A DNA stretch of 64,000 nt. Origin: Oleispirillum naphthae (GTDB lineage: Bacteria > Pseudomonadota > Alphaproteobacteria > Rhodospirillales > Rhodospirillaceae). The stretch lies in the NCBI GenBank assembly GCA_027864655.1, contig JAQAZG010000003.1, positions 186,001 through 250,000 of the forward strand, in the 5' to 3' direction. Shown here piece after piece: positions 57,620-64,000 of this stretch. Position numbers and translations under genes: made by a program. Within the stretch, counting starts at the first letter, position 1. Each line of letters begins with the position of its first letter. Below the pieces are notes generated by a model. The model saw nothing but the letters and a program-made list of their open reading frames with translations. It ran no database searches and was not told the origin of the DNA.

Positions 57620-60046
57620 ATGCCCGATTCGCCGTTCCGCCGCCCCGCCCTGTTCTCCCGCCTGCCCGCCTCGGCGTGGCGGTGGCTGCTGTTCTGCGGC
57701 GGCTTTGCCGTGGCGGGCGCGTGCGACGCCGTGGTCGCCGGGCCGGGGGGCGCGCCGCTCATCCCCGCGCTCGGGGCGTGGTGCCTCGCCGTCGGCTGGC
57801 TGTGGGGGACTGCCTGGCTCGCCGCCGCCGTGGCCGCCGTGGCCGCCTTCCACGCCTGGGGGCTGGGTCCCGCGCCGATGGCCGCCGTGCCGGGGCTCGC
57901 CGCCTTTGCCCTCGCCGCGCTGATCCTGCGCTTCCGCCGCGCCGTGCCGGTGCGCTGGAACGGCGCCGCCGTGGCGCAGGGCGGCGGCGCGGCGCTGGCC
58001 GCGGTGGCCGCCGCCGCCGCCGCGCAGGCCGCAACCGGCGGCCTGGGGCCGGACTTCTGGGCGCGTGCCGCATTCGCCCCGGCGGCGGGGGCGCTGCTCT
58101 GGCTGTTCCCGCTGGCCGCGCTGATCCGCTTCGCCGAGCCGCGCATGCTGCCGGTGCCGCCGCGCAACCGCTGGGGCTGGCCCTCCGGCCCCGCCGAGGC
58201 CGCGGGGCTCGCCGCGCTTGCCGCCGCCGCCGCGCTGATCGCGCAAAGCCATGCCCTGGGCGCGGGCACGCCCGCCGTGCTCGGCCTTGCGGTGCTCGCC
58301 GCGGCGCTTGCCTTCAACCTCGTCGGCGGCGCGGCGTGCGCGCTGGCCGCGGCGCTCGCCGCGGACCGCGGCGCCGACTTCGCCGATGCCGCGGCGCTCA
58401 ACGCCGCGCTCGCCGCCGTGGCGCTCGCCGCCGGAGGGTTCGCCGGCACCATGCGCGAGCGCATGGACGAAACCGCCCACAACCTGCGGCGCTACCGCGC
58501 GCTGCTGGAATCCCTGCCGATCGGCCTGGTCGAACTGGACGAGCGCGGCCTGATCACCCAGGCCAATCCGATGGCCGGAAACATCGTCGGCTGCAACGCC
58601 GCCGACCTCCTGGGCCTGCCGTTCGACCGCCTCGGCACCTGGGAGGCGCGGCCGGTGCTCGCCGCCACCACGCGGGCCATCCGCCACATGCGCCAGCCGG
58701 AGGCGCGCTTCGTCACCAGCTTTCTCTACCGCCCGGATTCCACCCCCCGCGAGGTGCAGGTGGACTGGGTCTACCAGCGGGCGGAACACCGCCGCCGCCC
58801 GCTGCGCATCACCGCCCTGATCACCGACATCACGGCGCGCAGCCGCGCGCTCAGGGCGCTCAAGGACCGCGAGCACGAGCTCGCCGAACGCACCGACCTG
58901 CTGCGCATCACCATGGATGCGCTGGACCACGGCCTCGCCGCGTTCAGTCCGCACAACACGCTGACCGAGTGGAACGCCCGCTTCCCCGCGATGCTCAACC
59001 TGCCCTCGCCTCTGGCGCGCAACGGCACCCCGGCGATCGCCATCTTCCGCTTCCTCGCCACGCTCGGCGCGTTCGGCGTCGGCGTCACCGAGGGCAAGGT
59101 GCGCGCCCGCATGAACCGCCTGCTGCACGCGCCGAACCAGGACGACGTGCCGTGGCTCGCCGGGCGGCATTTGCGCTTTTCCGCCCACACCATGCCCGAC
59201 GGCGGCTGGGTGTGGCGCATCGAGGACCGCACCGAGGACCTGCGCCTGCGCGACATCGAGCAGAACCGCCAGAAGATGGAGGCGCTCGGCCAGCTCGCCA
59301 GCGGCGTGGCGCACGAACTCAACAACACCCTGCAGCCGATCTTTTCGCTGTCCGAACTCGGCCTGTCGCAGATCGAAACGGGCACCCTGGCGTCGCGCTG
59401 CTTCTCCCGCATCACCGACGCGGCGGAACGCGCCGAAACCATCGTGCGCGGCGTGCTCACCTTCGCCCGCAACGCCCCCGCCTCCGACGAGAACACCCGC
59501 ATCATCCCGGCGATCCACGACGCCGTGGCGTTCATCCGCACCGGCCTGCCGCCGCAGATCCGCCTCGACGTGGCGGTGGACGACGCCATCCCCGCCGCGG
59601 CGATGGCCCGCCTCGACCGCCGCGAACTCGGCCAGGTGCTCACCAACCTCGTCACCAACGCCGCCGACGCCATGGACCACGCAGGGGAGATCCGCGTGGA
59701 ATGCCGCGGCGACCTGCTGCTCACCCCGGGCGAGGGCGATGCGGCGGAACCCGGCGGCGAGGCCCGCCCGGCGGTGGCGATCGCGGTGATCGATACCGGC
59801 AAGGGCATGGACCACGCCACCAAGCAGCGCATCTTCGAGCCGTTCTTCACCACCAAGGACGAAGGCCACGGCACCGGCCTCGGCCTCGCCGTCGCCTTCG
59901 GCATCGTGCGCAACTGGGGCGGCCGCATCGACGTGGACAGCGACCCCGGCCTCGGCAGCACGTTCACCGTGTGGGTGCCGCTGCTCGAACCCGAATCCGA
60001 ACCCGCGGAAGGAGAGCCCGATGGCCGACATCCTGATCGTCGATGA
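57620..60046 (+). CDS. membrane-bound sensor histidine kinase with PAS domain
   Basis: The 808-residue protein has an Ala-rich N-terminal membrane part of about eight to ten helices (residues 15-280). A PAS domain follows (about 290-430; LLESLPIGLVELDERGLITQANP split), then a second PAS-like segment (about 430-550), a HisKA domain and an HATPase_c domain. The H-box is GVAHELNNTLQPI with His565. Kinase motifs: NLVTNAADAM, DTGKGMD, GTGLGLAVAFGIV. Type resembles kinases with a MASE-like sensor. The response regulator next to it overlaps by 26 nt. No ribosome-binding site of note precedes ATG 57620. Signal unknown. Confidence 0.9.
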   Translation: MPDSPFRRPALFSRLPASAWRWLLFCGGFAVAGACDAVVAGPGGAPLIPALGAWCLAVGWLWGTAWLAAAVAAVAAFHAWGLGPAPMAAVPGLAAFALAALILRFRRAVPVRWNGAAVAQGGGAALAAVAAAAAAQAATGGLGPDFWARAAFAPAAGALLWLFPLAALIRFAEPRMLPVPPRNRWGWPSGPAEAAGLAALAAAAALIAQSHALGAGTPAVLGLAVLAAALAFNLVGGAACALAAALAADRGADFADAAALNAALAAVALAAGGFAGTMRERMDETAHNLRRYRALLESLPIGLVELDERGLITQANPMAGNIVGCNAADLLGLPFDRLGTWEARPVLAATTRAIRHMRQPEARFVTSFLYRPDSTPREVQVDWVYQRAEHRRRPLRITALITDITARSRALRALKDREHELAERTDLLRITMDALDHGLAAFSPHNTLTEWNARFPAMLNLPSPLARNGTPAIAIFRFLATLGAFGVGVTEGKVRARMNRLLHAPNQDDVPWLAGRHLRFSAHTMPDGGWVWRIEDRTEDLRLRDIEQNRQKMEALGQLASGVAHELNNTLQPIFSLSELGLSQIETGTLASRCFSRITDAAERAETIVRGVLTFARNAPASDENTRIIPAIHDAVAFIRTGLPPQIRLDVAVDDAIPAAAMARLDRRELGQVLTNLVTNAADAMDHAGEIRVECRGDLLLTPGEGDAAEPGGEARPAVAIAVIDTGKGMDHATKQRIFEPFFTTKDEGHGTGLGLAVAFGIVRNWGGRIDVDSDPGLGSTFTVWVPLLEPESEPAEGEPDGRHPDRR

Positions 60047-60386
60047 CAACCAGCTCGCCTGCGAGGCCATCGCCCTGGTGCTGGAGGCGGCGGGCCATCA
60101 GGTGCGCCAGGCCCATCGCGTCGCCGAGGCGACCGAGGCGGTGGCCGCCGCCTGCCCGCAACTCGCCATCGTCGATCTCTCCATGCCCGACGGCAACGGC
60201 GTGGACCTCATCCGCACCCTCCACCAGAGCCACCCGAAACTGCCGATCATCCTCTACTCCGGCTACTTCGCCCCCGAGGACGATTCGGAAAAACGCGCCA
60301 ACCAGATGGACGGCATCGTCGCGGTGTTCAAAAAACCCCTGCGCAACGCCGACCTCCTGGCCGCTATCGACCGCGCGTTGGGGTGA
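60021..60386 (+). CDS. single-domain response regulator
   Basis: The 121-residue CheY-type receiver has the acidic pair D8-D9, the phosphoacceptor D52 in VDLSMPDG, the switch Ser/Thr in YSGYF and the conserved Lys in FKKPL. There is no output domain, so it acts on another protein or as a phosphate relay. GGAGAG precedes the ATG by 4 nt. Overlaps the kinase gene by 26 nt, so the pair is a cognate system. Confidence 0.94.
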   Translation: MADILIVDDNQLACEAIALVLEAAGHQVRQAHRVAEATEAVAAACPQLAIVDLSMPDGNGVDLIRTLHQSHPKLPIILYSGYFAPEDDSEKRANQMDGIVAVFKKPLRNADLLAAIDRALG

Positions 60387-60390
60387 CGCG

Positions 60391-60577
60391 GGAAAACCAG
60401 GCCGGGCCCTGCCCGGACCCGCAAAGGGCCGGAAGGCCCTTTGATCCCCTAACCTCTTGTTTTTGAACGTAGTGCGATAGAGCCATCACGCGGCGTGATG
60501 GTTGATAGCCGCTTCGCGGCGAAAAAAGTTATGGGAGGTTCGGAGGGACCGAGTCCCTCCGGAAAGTTTTGGTTTTT
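60391..60577. repeat. Composite palindromic intergenic element, copy 12
   Basis: Left arm AAAACCAGGCCGGGCCCTGCCCGG, AAAGGGCCGGAAGGCCCTTT, GATCCCCTAAC, TTGTTTTT. Centre CCATCACGCGGCGTGATGG and GCCGCTTCGCGGC. Right arm GTTATGGGAGG, GGAGGGAC-CGA-GTCCCTCC, AAAGTTTTGGTTTTT. Between tandem plus-strand genes. It occupies most of the gap between the response regulator and the J-domain gene. Confidence 0.85.
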
Positions 60578-60601
60578 ATTCCCCTTCAACACCGAACGTA
60601 G

Positions 60602-60629
60602 TTGACCGGTGCGTCATGGGGCGTAGACT
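60602..60629 (+). promoter_or_regulatory. Candidate promoter of the J-domain protein gene
   Basis: TTGACC (60602-60607), 16 nt, TAGACT (60624-60629). The -10 box overlaps the left arm of the inverted repeat at 60627-60682. Confidence 0.5.
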
Positions 60630-60682
60630 CGTTGCGCAAGCGGACTCGATTCGTGGCGGATTCCGCAGCGAGTGCAACGAGT
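60627..60682. repeat. Long-spaced inverted repeat in the J-domain gene leader
   Basis: ACTCGTTGC (60627-60635) and GCAACGAGT (60674-60682), perfect 9-nt arms with 38 nt between; inside, GCGGA pairs with TCCGC. It starts within the -10 box and ends 25 nt before the ATG. It could form an mRNA hairpin or a repression loop. Confidence 0.55.
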
Positions 60683-60707
60683 CGCGGTTTGTCTGCGGGA
60701 GGAGTCG

Positions 60708-61373
60708 ATGAAGAAATCCTACACCGTGCCGTGTTCGTTGGCCTTCCGCGATGCGGTGAACGGCCTGGCCGCGGCGCGCGGCGTCAACGCGGCGGACCTG
60801 GCACGCTCGATCCTGCTCGCCCTGCCGCGCTCCCTCGTCGAGGCCGCGCCGGATACCGGCGCGCCGGGAGCGGAGGACCGCGAAACGGTGATCCTGAAAT
60901 CCGGCCCCGCCGCCGGGCGGCCCTGGCGGCGCAAACCGCGCCTCCAGGTGCGCATGGCGGAAGGAACGACGCCGGAACAGATCCGCCGCGCCCTCGGCCT
61001 GGCCCTCGGACTGGCGCAGGGGCGGCTGGCGCTCGACCTCAACGACCCCACGGTTCCGCCGCCGCCCGTGGCGGTGGCGCAGGATGGCCGCATCGCCGAG
61101 GCGGAGGGGCGCATCGCCCGCCAGGACGAGGAGATCGAACGCCTGCGCGCCACCGTCGCCGCGCTCTCCTTCGTTCCCCTCGCCCACGGCGTGCGCACCC
61201 GCGAGGAGGCGCTGCACATCCTCGGCTTCCCGCCCGGACTCAACCCCTCGCCCACGACGGTGCGCTCTCGCTTCCGCATGCTCGCCACCATCCACCACCC
61301 GGACAGCCCCTACGGCAGCCACGAACGCATGAGCCAGCTCAACGCCGCTGCCGCCCTGCTGCGCGCCGGGTAA
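60708..61373 (+). CDS. protein with a C-terminal J-domain (DnaJ-like)
   Basis: The 221-residue protein has an N-terminal ribbon-helix-helix-like segment (KKSYTVPCSLAFRDAV, about residues 2-40), a basic linker (WRRKPRLQVRM) and a coiled-coil-like helix (about 120-165). The C-terminal part (about 170-221) resembles a J-domain: LHILGFPPG, RSRFRMLATIHHPD with HPD, and MSQLNAAAALL. J-domains stimulate Hsp70 ATPase. The protein may link DnaK to DNA or to another partner. Related to DnaJ only in this region. GGGAGGAG lies 4 nt before the ATG. An in-frame upstream extension covers the inverted repeat. Confidence 0.75.
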   Translation: MKKSYTVPCSLAFRDAVNGLAAARGVNAADLARSILLALPRSLVEAAPDTGAPGAEDRETVILKSGPAAGRPWRRKPRLQVRMAEGTTPEQIRRALGLALGLAQGRLALDLNDPTVPPPPVAVAQDGRIAEAEGRIARQDEEIERLRATVAALSFVPLAHGVRTREEALHILGFPPGLNPSPTTVRSRFRMLATIHHPDSPYGSHERMSQLNAAAALLRAG

Positions 61374-61561
61374 AACCAAAGCCTTGCGAGGGGACTCGGT
61401 CCCCTCGCGCACCCCGTAACTTTTGGTTTTTGCGCGCAGCGCCATAAGCCCGTGCGACGGCAACGGGAGGTGCTGTCTGCCGCTTCGCGGCGAAAACCAG
61501 TTAAGGGGTCTGGGGCCCGCGGCCCCAGTGGGGTCCAGGGGCAGAGCCCCTGACCTGGTTG
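61374..61561. repeat. Composite palindromic intergenic element, copy 13
   Basis: Starts at the base after the TAA of the J-domain gene. Left arm AACCAAAGCCTTGC, GAGGGGAC-TCG-GTCCCCTC, CACCCCGTAACTTTTGGTTTTTGCGCGCAGCGC. Centre CCCGTGCGACGGCAACGGG and GCCGCTTCGCGGC. Right arm CTGGGGCC-CGC-GGCCCCAG, GGGGTCCAGGGGCAGAGCCCCTG and ACCTGGTTGTT. The right end touches the cobM stop. Confidence 0.85.
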
Positions 61562-62326
61562 TTACACCTTCGGCTTGGCCTGGCGGGTGCCGGTGGTAAA
61601 GTTGGGGTCGTAGAGGAAGCTGTCCGGGTACTCGACGTGTTCGGCGAGCGCGGGACCGACGAGGACGAGGGCGGTTTTGGTGATGTGTTTGGCTTTTTCC
61701 TCGATGTCGGCGAGGGTTCCGCGGACGATTTCCTCATCCGGCCAGGTGACGCGGTAGGCGACGACGACCGGGCAGTCCGCGCCGTAGATCGGCGAGAGTT
61801 CTTCGACGATCGGGCGGAGGTTGGCGGCGGAGAGGTGGATGGCCAGCGTCGCCTTGGTCCTGCCGATGGTGGTGAGGTCCTGGCCTTCCGGCATCGGCGA
61901 GGTGCGCACGTTGGTGCGGGTCAGCACGATGGTCTGGCTGATCGTCGGCAGGGTGAACTGCCGCTTCAGGCTGGCCGCCGCGCCGCAATAGGCGGGCACG
62001 CCGGGGGTGACGTCGTAGGGAATGCCGAGCGGGTTGAGGCGGCGCATCTGTTCGTCGATGGCGCCGTAGAGCGACGGGTCGCCGGTGTGGACGCGGGCGA
62101 CGTCCTGGCCCTTGTCGTGGGCGAGGCGCATTTCCGCGATGATCTCGTCGAGGTTCATCTCGGCGGTGTCGAGCACGCGCGCGCCCGCGGGCGCGGCGGC
62201 GACCACCTCGCGCGGCACCAGGGAACCGGCGTAGAGGCAGACCGGGCAGGATTGGATCAGCTTCAGCCCGCGCACGGTGATGAGGTCCGGGGCGCCCGGA
62301 CCGGCGCCGATGAAGTGAACGGTCAT
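61562..62326 (-). CDS. cobM: (cobalt-)precorrin-4 C11-methyltransferase CobM/CbiF
   Basis: The 254-residue SAM-dependent corrin methyltransferase has VHFIGAGPGAPDLITVRG at the N-terminus and CPVCLYAGSLVP. The glycine loop VARVHTGDPSLYGA and VTPGVPAYCGAAASL are the signature of C11 methyltransferases. With cbiX and cbiD nearby it probably methylates cobalt-precorrin-4, i.e. it acts as CbiF. Divergent from cbiX, with a palindromic site between. Confidence 0.94.
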   Translation of the reverse strand: MTVHFIGAGPGAPDLITVRGLKLIQSCPVCLYAGSLVPREVVAAAPAGARVLDTAEMNLDEIIAEMRLAHDKGQDVARVHTGDPSLYGAIDEQMRRLNPLGIPYDVTPGVPAYCGAAASLKRQFTLPTISQTIVLTRTNVRTSPMPEGQDLTTIGRTKATLAIHLSAANLRPIVEELSPIYGADCPVVVAYRVTWPDEEIVRGTLADIEEKAKHITKTALVLVGPALAEHVEYPDSFLYDPNFTTGTRQAKPKV

Positions 62327-62483
62327 GAAACGACTCCCCGTCTGTCGCGATGTGGTCTTGCCGAAGGCCGTCCTTATAATCCGGCGGCTTCCGGGTGTCA
62401 GCGGAAAAGCGGGCCCGCGGCGGAAATCGCTTGTGAAGGGGCGCGGCTTCGGAATAGGTTTGCGCCCCGGCGTTCCTCTCCGC

Positions 62484-62507
62484 TATGTTGCGTTACTTTG
62501 TAACATA
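62484..62507. promoter_or_regulatory. AT-rich dyad in the cobM/cbiX divergent region (putative operator)
   Basis: TATGTT (62484-62489) and AACATA (62502-62507) frame GTTAC-TTT-GTAAC (62492-62504). The site is AT-rich in a GC-rich gap and sits 30 nt upstream of the cbiX ATG, so it could control both genes. No cobalamin riboswitch consensus is found. Confidence 0.5.
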
Positions 62508-62536
62508 ATGAGACGGGTCACCCACCGGAGGCAACC

Positions 62537-63661
62537 ATGACCGACGAACCCGCGATCCTGATTTGCAGCCATGGCAGCCGCGACGTCCGCGCGGTGGAGG
62601 AATTCGGCCTGGTGGCGGAGGCCCTGGCGGCCCGCCTGCCCGGCCGCCAGGTGGCGAGCGGTTATCTGGAATTCGCCCATCCCACGATCACCGAATCCCT
62701 GGAGGCGATGGCCGCCGACGGCGCGCGCGAGATCTGGGCGCTGCCGGGCATGCTGTTCGCCGCGATGCACATGAAGACCGACATTCCGCAGGAGCTGGAC
62801 GCCTTTGCGGCGCGGCATCCGGAGGTGACGGTGCGCTTCGGCGCGGAGCTGGGGCTGGACTGGCGGATGCTGGAGGCGGCGCGCGACCGCATCGAGGCGG
62901 CGCTTGCCGCCGCCGACGAGGCCTTCGGCAAGGTGCCGCGCAAGGACACGCTTCTCGTGGTGGTGGGGCGCGGCACCTCGGACCCCGACGCCAACGGCAA
63001 CATCGCCAAGGTCGCCCGCATGCTGTGGGATGTGATGGGCTTCGGCTGGGTGGAGACGGGGTTCTCCGGGCTGGCCCACCCCACCGCCGATCTGGTGCTT
63101 CTGAGGGAAATGCAGCGGGACGCTTTCCGTCGCGTCGTGGTGTTCCCATATTTCCTGTTCACCGGCATCCTCGTCGATCGGATTTACGATTGGGCGGATG
63201 CGGTGGCGGATCGCTTCCCCGAGGTGCAGGTCGTCAAGGTGCCCTATCTCAAGGACCACCCGCGCGTCATCGACACCTTCATGGAGCGTCTGCACGACAT
63301 CGCGCGCGATGACGCGGGGGTTCACGACCGCCTGCGCGCCTATCGCGCCTGGATCGCATCGGGCAAACCCTTGGAAGGAGAACCCTGGATGAAGAAAGAG
63401 TTCGACCACGCCCACGAGCACGGCGGGTGCTGCGGCGGCCACGGTCACGACCACGGCCACGAGCATCACCACGAAGAAGAGCACGTGTGCGGCTGCGCCG
63501 AGCATGCCCACGAAGAGGAGCATGAGTGCTGCGGCGGCCACGGCGACGCGGAGCATTGCGCCTGCGCGGCCGAGGCCGAGAAGGAAAAGGAGCACGAGTG
63601 CTGCGGCGGCCACGGCCACGAAGAAGAGCACGTGTGCGGCTGCGGCGGCCACCACCACTGA
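62537..63661 (+). CDS. cbiX: sirohydrochlorin cobaltochelatase CbiX with His/Cys-rich C-terminal tail
   Basis: The long-form chelatase of 374 residues inserts Co2+ into sirohydrochlorin. An N-terminal CbiX domain (ICSHGSRD, MLFAAMHMKTDIP; residues 5-120) holds the active-site histidines. A second, related domain follows (VVVGRGTSDPD, RRVVVFPYFLFTG; about 138-260). From about residue 288 a tail of 87 residues has 23 His and 12 Cys. It includes CCGGHGHDHGHEHHH and a repeated EEEHVCGC / HECCGGHG unit. It probably binds or stores cobalt or other metals. GGAGG lies 7 nt before the ATG. The gene heads cbiX-cobH. Confidence 0.95.
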   Translation: MTDEPAILICSHGSRDVRAVEEFGLVAEALAARLPGRQVASGYLEFAHPTITESLEAMAADGAREIWALPGMLFAAMHMKTDIPQELDAFAARHPEVTVRFGAELGLDWRMLEAARDRIEAALAAADEAFGKVPRKDTLLVVVGRGTSDPDANGNIAKVARMLWDVMGFGWVETGFSGLAHPTADLVLLREMQRDAFRRVVVFPYFLFTGILVDRIYDWADAVADRFPEVQVVKVPYLKDHPRVIDTFMERLHDIARDDAGVHDRLRAYRAWIASGKPLEGEPWMKKEFDHAHEHGGCCGGHGHDHGHEHHHEEEHVCGCAEHAHEEEHECCGGHGDAEHCACAAEAEKEKEHECCGGHGHEEEHVCGCGGHHH

Positions 63662-63729
63662 GTCTCGTTGAGTCTTGCCGGGTCCGCGCGCAGCGGACCC
63701 GGCCAAATTCTGCCTGGGGGAAGCGGGCC

Positions 63730-64000
63730 ATGAAATTCGATTACGTCACCGATCCGGACGAGATCTACCGGCGGTCGTTCGCCATCATCGAGGGCGAGAG
63801 CGACCTCTCCCAGGTGCCGGAGGATCTGAAGCCCGCGGTGATCCGCATGGTGCATGCGAGCGGCGACACCGGGCTCGCCCGCGACATCGCCTTTTCGGCG
63901 GATGCGGCGGCGGCGGGCAAGGCGGCGATCAACGCGGGCGCGAACATCTTCACCGATGTGGAGATGGTCGGCCACGGCATCCACCGGCCCTACCTGCCGG
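63730..64000 (+). CDS. cobH: precorrin-8X methylmutase CobH/CbiC (partial, 3' end outside window)
   Basis: The first 90 residues are visible, starting MKFDYVTDPDEIYRRSF, and contain VIRMVHASGDTG and IFTDVEMVGHGI. The family's catalytic His lies in the MVHASGD motif. CobH/CbiC moves the C11 methyl group to C12, giving (cobalt-)hydrogenobyrinate. GGGGGAAG precedes the ATG. It follows cbiX by 68 nt in the same direction, so they are probably one operon that continues past the window. Confidence 0.93.
   Translation, partial: MKFDYVTDPDEIYRRSFAIIEGESDLSQVPEDLKPAVIRMVHASGDTGLARDIAFSADAAAAGKAAINAGANIFTDVEMVGHGIHRPYLP

Noticed and set aside
62327-62536. Cobalamin riboswitch in the cobM/cbiX gap
   Set aside because: Only a loose GTCAG-like string is present. 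The B12-box GCCACTG and the usual core are not seen here or upstream of the other cob operons.

Overview
The window is high-GC bacterial chromosome from an alphaproteobacterium, most likely of the Rhodospirillales type. The evidence is an unbroken alphaproteobacterial block, tsaB-rimI-mucR-fur-olsBA-miaB-phoH-ybeY-corC-lnt-xre-metK-trmB-rimP-nusA-ylxR-infB-rbfA-truB. MucR-family, IalB-family and DUF1127 proteins and ornithine-lipid genes point the same way. I see no rRNA, tRNA, CRISPR array, prophage or transposase. Two genes are cut by the edges: truB at the left and cobH/cbiC at the right.

Layout. Positions 1-19.5 kb, all on the minus strand, hold translation, ribosome-assembly and envelope housekeeping genes. 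Positions 19.5-24 kb hold cell-wall genes (a D-Ala-D-Ala dipeptidase and a class A penicillin-binding protein) with a nitroreductase and a secreted polysaccharide deacetylase. Positions 24-36.7 kb hold late cobalamin genes (cobB, cobD, cobQ, cobO, cobU, cobC, cobS and two tandem cobT genes) plus a fused copper-handling membrane/Sco protein. Positions 36.9-41 kb hold a four-gene operon of two related degenerate EAL-fold proteins and an ABC-2 transporter. Positions 41-54 kb hold hldE, a chemoreceptor, an IalB protein, a DUF1127/LysR pair, an EamA transporter, a sirtuin-thpR-tesA operon divergent from ybbAP, and a BAX-inhibitor-like protein. Positions 54-64 kb hold corrin-ring genes (cobK, cbiD, cobA, cobM, cbiX, cobH/cbiC), interrupted by a histidine kinase/response regulator pair and a J-domain protein.

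The cobalamin genes cover much of the pathway from uroporphyrinogen III to adenosylcobalamin, but in at least seven transcription units. CbiX and CbiD point to the early-cobalt (anaerobic-type) route. CbiX carries a long His/Cys-rich tail. Two complete-looking cobT paralogues lie in tandem.

A striking background feature is a family of 13 composite palindromic intergenic elements of about 120-230 bp. Each is built of two outward-facing hairpins with T-rich ends around a variable centre. Seven lie between convergent genes, and many begin within 0-3 nt of a stop codon. Operons inside the window are very tight, with many 4-nt ATGA, GTGA or TTGA overlaps. The most novel candidate system is the coupled degenerate-EAL/ABC-2 operon at 36.9-41.0 kb.
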